A DNA stretch of 64,000 bases from Subsaximicrobium wynnwilliamsii (GTDB lineage: Bacteria > Bacteroidota > Bacteroidia > Flavobacteriales > Flavobacteriaceae), in contig NZ_VORM01000001.1 of NCBI RefSeq assembly GCF_007997225.1, positions 290,224 through 354,223 on the forward strand. The letters are read 5' to 3'. The notes below the pieces were generated by a model. The model was not told the DNA's origin. It worked only from the letters and a program-made list of their open reading frames with translations, and did not search any database. Position 1 is the first letter of the stretch; each line of letters starts with the position of its first letter. This document shows, in pieces, positions 45,108-54,215 of this stretch. Made by a program: the position numbers and the translations under genes.

Positions 45108-45815
45108 TCAAGCCAAACTAACTCCGAATAGATACCCTACCAATGCCGTCAATCCCATGGCGACCGTACCCCAAAACGTAACTCTAATAATGGCCTTCAA
45201 AACATTAGAGCCTCCTGTTTTAGCGGCTAAACTTCCTAAAACGATTAAGAATAAAATGGCAGAACCGTAGAGATAATATTCCATGTTTTTTAGGGGTAGA
45301 AATAATACTACCAGAAGCGGAAGCACACCTCCAACCGTAAAGGCTGCTCCAGAGGCAAAGGCGGCTTGTATTGGTTTGGCTTGACTCATTTCATTAATAC
45401 CCAACTCATCTCTTACGTGAGCAGCCAATGCATCCTTTTCGGTTAGCTCTTTAGCAACAATTAATGCGGTTTCTTTTTTAAGGCCTCTGTTTTCATAAAT
45501 CTCAGCTAAGCGCAGCAGTTCGATTTCAGGCATTTCCTCCAATTCCAGCCGTTCTCTTTCAATGTCGGCTTTTTCCACATCTGTTTGTGAACTCACAGAA
45601 ACGTATTCTCCTGCTGCCATTGACAATGTACCGGCAACCAAGCCGGCAACGGTTGCCAAAATGACGGGGGCTCTAAAATCACTTGCAGCAGCAACACCAA
45701 TGGCAAGACTTGCCGTAGATAGAATGCCGTCATTTGCCCCAAGCACAGCCGCTCTCAACCAATTACTTCGGTGTATGTAATGATTGTCTAAATAATCATC
45801 TTCAAATTCTGACAT
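45108..45815 (-). CDS. VIT1/CCC1-family metal transporter
   Basis: This 235-aa protein belongs to the VIT family of Fe(II)/Mn(II) transporters. NWLRAAVLGANDGILSTASLAIGVAAA (about residues 18-44) is the first-helix signature, and VAGLVAGTLSMAAGEYVSVSSQ (about 57-78) is helix two. A charged cytoplasmic loop (about 80-145, rich in Glu: ERERLELEEMPEIELLRLAEIYENRG) corresponds to the metal-binding domain. Three more helices follow. It probably exports or sequesters iron or manganese at the inner membrane. No iron regulator is adjacent. Confidence 0.92.
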   Translation of the reverse strand: MSEFEDDYLDNHYIHRSNWLRAAVLGANDGILSTASLAIGVAAASDFRAPVILATVAGLVAGTLSMAAGEYVSVSSQTDVEKADIERERLELEEMPEIELLRLAEIYENRGLKKETALIVAKELTEKDALAAHVRDELGINEMSQAKPIQAAFASGAAFTVGGVLPLLVVLFLPLKNMEYYLYGSAILFLIVLGSLAAKTGGSNVLKAIIRVTFWGTVAMGLTALVGYLFGVSLA

Positions 45816-46229
45816 TTTCTATCGTTGTTTCTCCTCAATGTACGATAGGTTTTTGAGTTGGAATGTGATAAAAGTCACTTCTAATTATTTTTCCTGTCAA
45901 AAAAGTTTGGGGCAGTGAGAGCTTAGAAATGGTGCCAATGATTAAATGGAGTTCTTATCAACTGGAAAGAACGGTTGAAATTGGGGATCGTGATCAAGAT
46001 ACTGAAAGGGCTGCTCTTTTTAGGAAATGTAGCCTTTCGCTAAAGCTAAGGACAAGCACTAATAGAAATGAAAAAGGATACGCAAATGGGTTCTAATCAT
46101 CTTGATTTTTATCTCCCTTAAAGTTATTTTCAATAATTCGTATAAGATGGATAGGATCATTAAGTATTTATTCCTTAATTGATTAATAACTATATTTAAT
46201 AAAATTAATGTATCAACAAAGGCATATCT
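45816..46229. other. 414-bp gap between divergent genes
   Basis: This divergent spacer separates the VIT gene (- strand) and the Crp/Fnr gene (+ strand) and must hold both promoters. The 80 bases before the Crp/Fnr gene are very AT-rich (TTAATTGATTAATAACTATA), but no full TAnnTTTG element stands out, and no gene is seen. Confidence 0.5.
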
Positions 46230-46796
46230 ATGATTACTGATTTTCTAATAAATTTTGTGCCTTTTTCACACGATGAACTCAACGACATCCTTCCTTATTT
46301 TAAAAAGGAAAAGGTCAAAAAGAATGAGGTGTTAATAAAAGAAGGTCAGGTGTGCAGTAAATTATATTTTGTAGATCAAGGTATCGGAAGGAGTTATTAC
46401 CTGAAAAAAGATGGAAAAGAAGTGACGCAATGGTTTTTTGGTGTCAATAATTTCATGTCTAGCGTAGACAGCTTCTTTCAGCAAAGTCCGAGTTTTTACT
46501 ATCTAGAGGTTTTAGAAGATTCCATTCTATATAGTATAACCAAGAAAAATATGGACGCCTTGTTGGCCAAATACCACAACATGGAAACATTTATTAGATT
46601 GTTAACCATAGATACACTTGCCAAGTTTGTCCATAAACTGAACGCGATCCAATTCCAGACTGCTAAAGAGCGGTACACTTATATGCTCGCTGAATTTCCT
46701 GACATTTCGCATCGCGTTCCTTTGGGCCATATTGCTTCCTATCTAGGAATAACGCAAGAAACACTTAGCCGCATAAGAAAGAACGATTCACATTAA
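46230..46796 (+). CDS. Crp/Fnr-family transcription regulator
   Basis: This 188-aa protein has an N-terminal cyclic-nucleotide-binding-like barrel (about 20-120; VLIKEGQVCSKLYFVDQGIGRSYYLKKDGKEVTQWF) and a C-terminal helix-turn-helix (HIASYLGITQETLSRIRK, about 167-184). It lacks the Cys set of Fnr and the canonical cAMP-binding residues, as is usual for Bacteroidota members, so the ligand is unknown. It lies 85 bp upstream of the six-gene efflux/redox operon on the same strand and is the likely regulator of it. Confidence 0.9.
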   Translation: MITDFLINFVPFSHDELNDILPYFKKEKVKKNEVLIKEGQVCSKLYFVDQGIGRSYYLKKDGKEVTQWFFGVNNFMSSVDSFFQQSPSFYYLEVLEDSILYSITKKNMDALLAKYHNMETFIRLLTIDTLAKFVHKLNAIQFQTAKERYTYMLAEFPDISHRVPLGHIASYLGITQETLSRIRKNDSH

Positions 46797-46849
46797 AACA
46801 TGAATCTTACTTTTTGATATAGGTCAAAGGAAAATAATCTTAATGCCAT

Positions 46850-46857
46850 TAAATTTG
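46850..46857 (+). promoter_or_regulatory. -7 element TAAATTTG before the efflux operon
   Basis: Perfect TAnnTTTG match 24 bp before the tolC-like start codon. The TTG at 46814 is too far upstream (33 bp) to be a standard -33 element, so activation by the neighbouring Crp/Fnr protein is possible. Confidence 0.5.
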
Positions 46858-46881
46858 TATTGTAATTGTAAATCGTTCAAA

Positions 46882-48255
46882 ATGAAAAACAACCAATCAC
46901 GGCTATCTATTTTTTTTCTTGCCTCTCTATGTCTTGTTTCATCAAGTTCTATAGCACAACAATTAGATCCTGTGCTTATGGATCTAATAAATAAAGGGCT
47001 GAATAAAAGCCATAGCGTTCAAATCCAAAATTACAATGCAGAACAGGCTCAAATTGATCAAAAGTTGGCAAAGTCAGTTTTCCTGCCCAAACTTACGCTC
47101 AATGGAAGTTACACACGCTTGGATGATGACATCACTTTTGATGATGACACGCAAAATCTTTTAATTGGGACACAAAGGCTCCTGGTTAAAGAGGCTGCCG
47201 GCATCCCTTTTAATAGTGCTTTTCCCGCAGGCATTCCCTTAGAGCCTGTTCCAAATTTACAGAACAAGGACATCCTGAGATCTTCCATGGATATGGATTG
47301 GGTGCTTTTTAGCGGGTTTGAAGCTAGTAATGCACTCAAAGCAAGTAGGCACAAAGAAGCATCAATAAATTATTTAGCCATGGCCGAAAAGGATGAAATC
47401 GCCCTAAAAATCATAGAAAATTATGATAAGCTTGCGTTGGTTTATGCCTCTAAACGCGTGCTAACGACTTCTGAAAACTACTTAAATGAGCAAGCTTATT
47501 ACATGAAAAAAGCCATAGAAAATGGATTAGCAACTCCCATTGGCCGTAAAAAAATAGAACTGGCGAAGCAACAGCTGGCAGGAAAATTATTAGACTTTAA
47601 CCATAATAAAACGCTATTGATTGAAGTACTGCACCAACTCACAAATGAAACTAAGGAAAACCTAGTTTTACTCAATCCGCAATTACAACCTTTTACTACA
47701 GACTCGTTATCAACTGCTGAAAAGCGCAACGAACTTAAAGCGCTTGAGGAAGCGGAACGAGCGACACTTTATAAATCTAGAATGGAAAAAAGCAAGGTCA
47801 TACCCAAGCTTGCGGTACAAGGGCATTATGAGTTTATTGAGGATGATCTATCGCTGTTAGATCCAAAGTGGTATGTGGGTGTTGGTATAAAGTGGAATCT
47901 ATTCGACGGTAATCAATCGCGATTAGAAAGCAAAAAATCTTTAATTGAAGGCCAGAAGTACAGGGAACAAATTGAAGATGCCAATGAAATGATAGCCTTA
48001 AGCATCATCAAAGCAGAATTAGGCTATGAAGCTTCATTACAAAATACGGAGATCATTCTAAAAGAAATTGAATTGGCCAGCGATACTTATAATATGATTG
48101 ATAAGCAATACAAAAACAACCTAGCCTCCCTAAACGATGTACTAGACGCTTTAAATGATTTAGAAAAATCCAATTTTAAATTACAACAGTCTTATTTTGA
48201 TCAACGCCGAGCCATAACAGCCTTACTTCATGCAAAGGGTATTCTCAACTATTAA
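46882..48255 (+). CDS. TolC-family outer-membrane efflux protein
   Basis: The start at 46882 is chosen because it opens a signal peptide (MKNNQSRLSIFFLASLCLVSSSSIAQ); the frame extends upstream to 46843 over the promoter. The 457-aa product has the two-fold helical hairpin pattern of TolC proteins, with KSVFLPKLTLNGSYTRLD in the first half and KSKVIPKLAVQGHYEF, GVGIKWNLFDG in the second. It provides the outer-membrane duct for the HlyD-like adaptor and ABC permease encoded next. The spacing to the HlyD gene is 21 bp. Confidence 0.92.
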   Translation: MKNNQSRLSIFFLASLCLVSSSSIAQQLDPVLMDLINKGLNKSHSVQIQNYNAEQAQIDQKLAKSVFLPKLTLNGSYTRLDDDITFDDDTQNLLIGTQRLLVKEAAGIPFNSAFPAGIPLEPVPNLQNKDILRSSMDMDWVLFSGFEASNALKASRHKEASINYLAMAEKDEIALKIIENYDKLALVYASKRVLTTSENYLNEQAYYMKKAIENGLATPIGRKKIELAKQQLAGKLLDFNHNKTLLIEVLHQLTNETKENLVLLNPQLQPFTTDSLSTAEKRNELKALEEAERATLYKSRMEKSKVIPKLAVQGHYEFIEDDLSLLDPKWYVGVGIKWNLFDGNQSRLESKKSLIEGQKYREQIEDANEMIALSIIKAELGYEASLQNTEIILKEIELASDTYNMIDKQYKNNLASLNDVLDALNDLEKSNFKLQQSYFDQRRAITALLHAKGILNY

Positions 48256-48276
48256 TCAACCAGATACATTTCAAAA

Positions 48277-49236
48277 ATGAAATCAATAAAAAACATAATC
48301 ATCTTAAGCATCCTAATGCTGGCTGTAAGTTCTTGCGGGAACGATACAATTACAGAATATAGAGGAAAAGTAAAGTTTGAAACCATTTCGGTAAGTGGCA
48401 AACTCGCAGGACGCATTAGCGAAATTTATGTTGGAGAAGGCCAATCTGTTAAAAAAGGAGACACACTGGCCTATGTCGACATCCCAGAAGTGAATGCCAA
48501 AATGATGCAAGCAGAAGGCGCCATAACCTCGGCCAAGGGTCAATTAAATATGGCCTATAAAGGTGCTACCGCAGATCAAATAAATCAAATTGACGGTCAA
48601 ATCGATGCTAGTAATGCACAATTAAATTTCGCCCAAGGATCTTATAACCGATTGCAAGCCATGTACAAGGACTCCTTAGTAACGCTGCAGCAATTTGATG
48701 AAGTAAAAATGAAACTCAATATGGCTAAAGCACAAGTGGCATCATTAGAAGCTAAACGCAAGGAGGTAAGCAATAGTGCGAGAATAGAACAAATTGAGCA
48801 AGCTAAAGGTCAGCTAGATCAAGCTGTGGGCGCTAAAAAAGAAGTGCTTTCTGCTGAAAATGAACAATATTTAATCGCTCCTGCAGCCATGAGCATTGAG
48901 ACCATAAGTCTTCAAGAAGGCGAATTATTGACCCCTGGTTATGCATTGTTCAACGGTTATGAAAAGGGCAGCGTGTATTTTCGATTTACAGTGCCAGAAT
49001 CAAAAGTATACGATTTTGAAGTTGGAAAAACGATAACATTGGTCAATCCATATACAGATCAAGTCACTGAAGGCAAAATCACTACCATAAAACAATTGGC
49101 AAATTATGCTGACATTACCAGCACAGCTCCTTTGTATAATTTATCCGAATCTATTTATGAATTAAAAATTGTTCCAACTTCAACTGAAGCGAATCAATCC
49201 TTTTTTCTAAATGCAACAATTCTTATTAAGGACTAA
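48277..49236 (+). CDS. HlyD/MFP-family periplasmic adaptor (lipoprotein)
   Basis: This 319-aa adaptor has a lipoprotein signal (MLAVSSC, Cys about 20). A split biotinyl/lipoyl-like domain (TISVSGKLAGRISEIYVGEGQSVKKGDTLAYVDIPEV ... LIAPAAMSIETISLQEGELLTPGYALF) flanks a helical hairpin (about 75-190), followed by a beta-barrel domain (YFRFTVPESKVYDFEVGKTITLVNP). It links the inner-membrane permease to the TolC duct. It ends 4 bp before the permease start. Confidence 0.92.
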   Translation: MKSIKNIIILSILMLAVSSCGNDTITEYRGKVKFETISVSGKLAGRISEIYVGEGQSVKKGDTLAYVDIPEVNAKMMQAEGAITSAKGQLNMAYKGATADQINQIDGQIDASNAQLNFAQGSYNRLQAMYKDSLVTLQQFDEVKMKLNMAKAQVASLEAKRKEVSNSARIEQIEQAKGQLDQAVGAKKEVLSAENEQYLIAPAAMSIETISLQEGELLTPGYALFNGYEKGSVYFRFTVPESKVYDFEVGKTITLVNPYTDQVTEGKITTIKQLANYADITSTAPLYNLSESIYELKIVPTSTEANQSFFLNATILIKD

Positions 49237-49240
49237 ACTT

Positions 49241-50425
49241 ATGAAAGACTTTTTTAGATTGGTAAGGGCAGAGTTTAAACGTATTTTTTCAAATAACGTT
49301 TTGCTCGCCATTTTTATTGGAGCACCTATATTCTATGGAATTATATTTGGTTATGTCTATCAACAGGGAAATGTAGTGGGCCTACCTATTGTAATTGTAG
49401 ATCAGGATAATAGCCCTACTTCAGATAAGATAATTGATGCTTTTTCAGACAATGAAGTTTTATTGATAAGCGATGTACGCTACACTCCTGGAAATATTCT
49501 AGCAGAAATGCCTACGAATCAGTATGCAGCGGTTATTACCCTACCAACTAATTTTGAAGCGGATATTCTCCAAAAAAGACACCCCGAAATAAGAGTTGAT
49601 TTAAATATGGCAAATATGGTGAATGCCAATACAGCCAGCAAAAGCATTCAGTCGGTTTTAATGACGCTAAATGCCGGTATTGAAATAGAAGGTTTGAAAA
49701 AATCTGGTCTTCATCCTACCCAAGCGGCTGCAGCCTATGAAAGTTTTAAGATCAATTTTAATAAGCTTTACAATTCTACAGGCAACTATGTAACCTTTAT
49801 GTTACCGGGTATGCTCGCAGCAATAATGCAACAAATTATCTTCTTGGCAATGGCCTTGGTTTTTTCGAGGGACTTTGAAGATGGCTATTTTGGAAGCCTG
49901 GTTGAGGAAAGCAGGTTTTCACTGTATCACATTGCCATTAAATCTACACCCTTTTTTTTGATGATACCCATAATGTGGGCCATTGTAAGCCTCTTTATTC
50001 CCTACTTTCAAATTGATGCCGATGTATTTAACTTCCCCATGCTCATTTTAGTAACGCTCTTAACCTTGGCCTCTATGTTTATTGGCATGTTGTTTTCAAT
50101 AGCCATTCCTAGTCAACTAAAAGCTACAGAACTTTTAATGGTTATCTCTACTCCCGCTTTTGTACTTAGTGGATTTACCTGGCCCACCCTAGCGTTTCCA
50201 GATGCCATAGCTAATGTAGCCCAATATATCCCATTGACACAGTTCTTGAGCGCATTCAGAAAAATAGCGTTTTACGGAGGAGATACAGCTTCCATTACTC
50301 CCGAAATCAATATATTATTGACTATTATTTTTGTCACATTTATTGCTATGGTACTGCTACTTCAGTTTAAAATCTATAGATATCGTAAAAACTTGAAAGC
50401 AACACTAACACCAACACAGGACTAA
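49241..50425 (+). CDS. ABC-2 type permease (YhhJ/YbhR-like)
   Basis: The start at 49241, 4 bp after the adaptor stop, is preferred over an in-frame ATG at 49211 that lies inside the adaptor gene. The 394-aa protein has one N-terminal helix (about 22-42), a large periplasmic domain (about 45-185; PIVIVDQDNSPTSDKIIDAF, AVITLPTNFEADI) and five C-terminal helices (VTFMLPGMLAAIMQQIIFLAMAL ... VLSGFTWPTLAFP). This is the ABC2_membrane_3 layout. No ATP-binding protein is encoded in the operon or nearby, so it must borrow one or work differently. Probable role: export of a drug or lipid. Confidence 0.9.
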   Translation: MKDFFRLVRAEFKRIFSNNVLLAIFIGAPIFYGIIFGYVYQQGNVVGLPIVIVDQDNSPTSDKIIDAFSDNEVLLISDVRYTPGNILAEMPTNQYAAVITLPTNFEADILQKRHPEIRVDLNMANMVNANTASKSIQSVLMTLNAGIEIEGLKKSGLHPTQAAAAYESFKINFNKLYNSTGNYVTFMLPGMLAAIMQQIIFLAMALVFSRDFEDGYFGSLVEESRFSLYHIAIKSTPFFLMIPIMWAIVSLFIPYFQIDADVFNFPMLILVTLLTLASMFIGMLFSIAIPSQLKATELLMVISTPAFVLSGFTWPTLAFPDAIANVAQYIPLTQFLSAFRKIAFYGGDTASITPEINILLTIIFVTFIAMVLLLQFKIYRYRKNLKATLTPTQD

Positions 50426-50430
50426 TTAAA

Positions 50431-51444
50431 ATGAAAGAAGAAATAGCTATGGGCCGTGTTTCTGAAGCATACGAACCTGACGTTCTGGGTAATGGTTTTG
50501 AAAAACTCAACCTGAAACTTTCAAATGATTATGAAGGCCAAGTAATCGCGACACTGGTACGGCGAATGGCCAATAATAAATCAGAGAAAGCGATCCTGTA
50601 TGTACATGGTTTCAACGATTATTTTTTTCAGAAGGATTTGGCTATAAGATTCAGCGAACTTGGTTATCATTTTTATGCGCTAGATTTAAGAAAGTACGGC
50701 AGGTCGTACTTGAGACATCAAAAATTCAACAATGTGCGTTCCATATTGGAATATGATGAAGAATTAGACCTTTCCTTGAAAATCATAAAAGCTGAAAATA
50801 ACCATGAAATCCTCCTAATGGGGCATTCCACTGGCGGGCTTATCCTTACCAATTACGCCGTTAACCATCTAAAAAGCGAGCTATTTCACGGCTTGATTTG
50901 TAACAGTCCGTTTTATGAATTCAATTTAAACGGCTTCGAAAGAACAGTAGGCATCCCAATACTTTCATTTATAGGTAAATATTTTCCAAATATTCCTATT
51001 TCAGGAGGATTTTCAAAACGCTATGGGTATAGCCTTCATATAGAAAAATATGGGGAATGGAATTATTCGCTTCTCTGGAAACCACATGATATCCCGAAGG
51101 TGACTATGGGTTTTATTAGAGCCATTCGAAGCGCACAATTAAATATTCGAAACAAACTTAGTATAGATGTGCCCGCACTTGTGATGCATAGTGATAATTC
51201 CGTCTACGATAAGCATTGGTCTGATAAATTTAAGGAAGGAGATGCTGTTTTGAATGTGGATCACATTAAAAAATACGCCCATAAAATTAATGGCGATGTA
51301 ACGCTTCGAGAGATTGAAGGTGGCATGCACGATTTAGTGCTTTCAAAAAAACCTGTAAGGGAACAGGTCTATAAAAAAATATGCGATTGGATTAATAATA
51401 ATCTGAATAAAAGCCAAGAAGCGATTTTAAAACAACGTAATTAA
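50431..51444 (+). CDS. Alpha/beta hydrolase
   Basis: This 337-aa protein has no signal peptide. The nucleophile elbow GHSTGGL (about residues 132-138; catalytic Ser about 134), the oxyanion stretch AILYVHGFNDYFF (about 50-62), an acid in VMHSDNSVYD and a His in EGGMHDLVL complete a hydrolase triad. It resembles lysophospholipase/serine aminopeptidase-type hydrolases. Substrate is unknown. It starts 5 bp after the permease stop, so it belongs to the efflux operon. Confidence 0.88.
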   Translation: MKEEIAMGRVSEAYEPDVLGNGFEKLNLKLSNDYEGQVIATLVRRMANNKSEKAILYVHGFNDYFFQKDLAIRFSELGYHFYALDLRKYGRSYLRHQKFNNVRSILEYDEELDLSLKIIKAENNHEILLMGHSTGGLILTNYAVNHLKSELFHGLICNSPFYEFNLNGFERTVGIPILSFIGKYFPNIPISGGFSKRYGYSLHIEKYGEWNYSLLWKPHDIPKVTMGFIRAIRSAQLNIRNKLSIDVPALVMHSDNSVYDKHWSDKFKEGDAVLNVDHIKKYAHKINGDVTLREIEGGMHDLVLSKKPVREQVYKKICDWINNNLNKSQEAILKQRN

Positions 51445-51455
51445 AATAAAAGGAA

Positions 51456-51869
51456 ATGAAAACAACACGCGTTCAAAATATTTTCAGAATTCTATTAGCA
51501 CTCTTTATGATTTATGCTGGGTTTAGCCACTTAACATTCAATCGGATTGAGTTTCAATCTCAGGTTCCAGATTGGTTGCCTGTAAGCAAAGATTTAGTCG
51601 TGATTTTATCTGGAATCGTAGAAATGGGTTTAGGCCTTGCCTTATTGTTCTGGAAAAAACAACGTGCTACCATTGGCTGGGCTTTGGCACTGTTTTTCGT
51701 TCTGGTATTCCCTGGCAATATTGCCCAATATTTGGATGGAAAGGATGCCTTTGGCGCTTTAAATTCTGATACCGCCCGATTGATCAGACTATTTTTTCAA
51801 CCAGTGCTGATTGCATGGGCGCTTTGGTCCTCTGGCGCGTGGCAAACCTGGAGACATTCTAAAAAATAA
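51456..51869 (+). CDS. DoxX-like membrane protein
   Basis: This 137-aa protein has four transmembrane segments (about 8-24, 48-64, 70-88, 108-128). IYAGFSHLTFN, SQVPDWLP and VVILSGIVEMGLGLALLF match small DoxX-family proteins. Family members often accompany oxidoreductases; function is not defined. The gaps to its operon neighbours are 11 and 17 bp. Confidence 0.82.
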   Translation: MKTTRVQNIFRILLALFMIYAGFSHLTFNRIEFQSQVPDWLPVSKDLVVILSGIVEMGLGLALLFWKKQRATIGWALALFFVLVFPGNIAQYLDGKDAFGALNSDTARLIRLFFQPVLIAWALWSSGAWQTWRHSKK

Positions 51870-51886
51870 CTAAAACAAACGGTATT

Positions 51887-52870
51887 ATGAAAGCATTACA
51901 GATAACAAAATACGGCGCAATTAAAGACAGTCTATCCATCAAAAAGATAGAAAAACCGACCATTACATCCAACGATATTTTAATTGAAGTTAAAGCAGCT
52001 TCACTCAATCCCATAGACTATAAATTGGTGGAAGGACATCTAAAAGACATGGTACCTTTAAACTTTCCGATTACAATTGGTTATGACCTGAGCGGAGTGG
52101 TTGTAGAAAAGGGAGGGGATGTTGGCAATTTCGAAATTGGTGATGAAGTCTATTCCAGAGTGCCTCAAGAACAAATGGGTACCGTTGCAGAATTCGTAGC
52201 TGTTACGAGCGATTTAGTTGCTAAAAAGCCAGAAAACATTTCTTTTGAAGAAGCCGCCGGGTTGCCATTAACTGGACTCACAGCAATACAGGCCTTAGAA
52301 AGCGTGGGCATTAAAGAGAACGATAGGATTCTTATCCATGCAGGTTCTGGTGGTGTAGGTAGCCTTGCCATTCAATATGCCAAAGCCAAAGGCGCGATCG
52401 TTTATACGACTACCAGTAGCAAAAATGTAGATTGGGTCAAGGCCTTGGGTGCTGACCGTGTGATCGATTATAAAACGGAAGACTATAAAGAAGTCGCTAA
52501 TAATTTGGACATCGTTTTTGACACTTTAGGGGATGATTACACCTTTGATGCCTTTGAAATTATTAAAGAAGGCGGAAGCGTGACCACCATAGTAGGTCCG
52601 CCAGACGAGGAAACCGCGAAGCAGATGGGGATGAGCGATTATAAATTGCCAGAAAAATTATCAAAACTCATAGAAAAGAAATCTGCCACTTACAAGCTAA
52701 CCTGGATGCAGCCTAATGCTACACAGCTGGACACCATCACAGCCATGGTAGAAAATGGAGATATTAAGCCTATAGTAGACCTCATTTATCCTTTCGAAGA
52801 TGGCATAGATGCCTATGAATACCTAGCTACCGGTAGAGCGCAAGGCAAAGTAATTATAAGCTTATCCTAA
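51887..52870 (+). CDS. NADP-dependent quinone-oxidoreductase-like protein (MDR family)
   Basis: This 327-aa cytoplasmic protein is a medium-chain dehydrogenase without the structural or catalytic zinc cysteines, so of the quinone-oxidoreductase/zeta-crystallin type. Visible: N-terminal GroES-like domain (SLNPIDYKLVEGHL, FPITIGYDLSGVVVEKG), nucleotide-binding ILIHAGSGGVGSLAIQYAKAKGA (about 146-168) and VTTIVGPPD. It probably reduces quinones or alpha,beta-unsaturated carbonyls. It is the last gene of the six-gene operon. Confidence 0.88.
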   Translation: MKALQITKYGAIKDSLSIKKIEKPTITSNDILIEVKAASLNPIDYKLVEGHLKDMVPLNFPITIGYDLSGVVVEKGGDVGNFEIGDEVYSRVPQEQMGTVAEFVAVTSDLVAKKPENISFEEAAGLPLTGLTAIQALESVGIKENDRILIHAGSGGVGSLAIQYAKAKGAIVYTTTSSKNVDWVKALGADRVIDYKTEDYKEVANNLDIVFDTLGDDYTFDAFEIIKEGGSVTTIVGPPDEETAKQMGMSDYKLPEKLSKLIEKKSATYKLTWMQPNATQLDTITAMVENGDIKPIVDLIYPFEDGIDAYEYLATGRAQGKVIISLS

Positions 52871-53007
52871 ATAGTTTAGAGACCGAGCTCATGACTAAAT
52901 TATGTGTTGCGAAATAAGATAAATGTTTAAGAGGCATAACGGAATGCCATAGCTACGCGAGGTCACATTGACATAAAATGAACAGTAATCAATACTTAAA
53001 AACAAAA

Positions 53008-53906
53008 ATGATGAATATCATAAAAGTAACCTAAGCAGGCAGCGGTGTGTTAGGATCACAGATTGCGTTCCAAACCGCTTTTCACGGATATGATGTCATG
53101 GTTTATGATATTAGTGATGACATTTTAGAAAAATCAAAAACTACTTTTAAGAAATTGGGGGAGTCTTACAAGGCCGATTTAAATGCCTCACAAAAACAGA
53201 TCGATGAGACCATGGACCGATTGCATTTTTCTTCAGATTTAGAAAAAGCTGTTGCCGATGCTGATCTCGTTATAGAATCTGTGCCTGAAGACCCTTCGAT
53301 TAAAAAGGATTTTTATAAAAAGCTAGCAGCTGTAGCTCCCGAAAAAACCATTTTCGCTAGTAATTCCTCTACAATGCTGCCCAGCCAGTTTGCCGAATCA
53401 ACAGGCAGGCCCGCTCAATTTGCAGCACTGCATTTTGCCAACGAGATATGGAAACATAACACCGCTGAAATTATGGGACATCCCGGGACAGTGCGGACGT
53501 ATTTGACACCCTTGTTTCATTTGCCGAATCTATAGGAATGGTGGCCTTGCCACTAAAAAAAGAACAACCAGGCTATATCGTCAACTCATTACTCGTTCCC
53601 TTATTAAGTGCAGGACTAGACTTATTGGTAAGAGGTGTTGCAGATGTTCAAACAATCGATAAAACCTGGATGGTGGCAACAGGCGCTCCCACAGGACCTT
53701 TTGCGATTTTAGATGTCGTTGGAAATACCACCGCATATAATATCAATAAAATGGAGGCTGAAAAAACAGGGGACTCAGATAAACAAAAAGTAGTTGAGTA
53801 CCTAAAAGAGCATTTCATTGATAAAGGGAAATTGGGTGTCGCTACCGGCGAAGGTTTTTATACCTATCCGAATCCGTCGTTCAAAGCCGATGACTTTTTA
53901 AAATAA
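53008..53906 (+). pseudogene. Broken 3-hydroxyacyl-CoA dehydrogenase
   Basis: The gene starts at ATG 53008 but hits TAA at 53032 within the NAD-binding motif (IIKVT-stop-AGSGVLGSQIAFQT). It reads on to HPGTVRT, where the frame is lost near 53487, and continues in another frame as ADVFDTLVSFAESIGMVALPLKKEQPGYIVNSLL to a normal end. Visible family motifs: GSGVLGS, IESVPED, FASNSSTM, and GFYTYPNP at the C-terminus. The enzyme would oxidise 3-hydroxyacyl-CoA (or hydroxybutyryl-CoA) with NAD+. Two separate lesions make an inactive gene likely, though sequencing errors remain possible. The frame change fits a 4-base loss within a GACA-type tandem. Confidence 0.85.
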
Positions 53907-54048
53907 ATCCCTGGCTAAATCAGAAGATTTATAGTGGCGATGTACTACAAAAAAGTCCGCAATACGAAAGATAAATTCACTAATGTCTAGAAATAAATGT
54001 ATATCCGCTTTCCGTCCCAAATTGAGAAGAATTTGAGAATAAAAACCG

Positions 54049-54135
54049 AATAAGTCTTTCCCCGACCCTAAAGGGTGGACTTATTCTGGAAAATTATTCA
54101 ATACGAGGGGGATTTCGCTCCCTTTAGGGTCGGGG
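54049..54135. repeat. Long inverted repeat with 16-bp perfect arms
   Basis: CCCCGACCCTAAAGGG (54060-54075) and its exact complement (54120-54135) flank a 44-nt spacer. A second overlapping dyad AATAAGTC (about 54049-54056) with GACTTATT (about 54078-54085) surrounds the left arm. It lies in the 309-bp gap after the broken dehydrogenase gene and before the VOC gene, where no gene is seen. A terminator or mobile palindrome is possible. Confidence 0.82.
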
Positions 54136-54215
54136 CAAACGAAATTATTATCATATCCTGTTTAAGACACTTTCCGGATATACAAATAAATAATAACAGT
54201 TTTAAATAAAGTATT

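Noticed and set aside
49211..49240. Upstream start for the ABC-2 permease
   Set aside because: It overlaps the adaptor gene; the ATG at 49241 follows the adaptor stop by 4 bp and begins a typical permease N-terminus.
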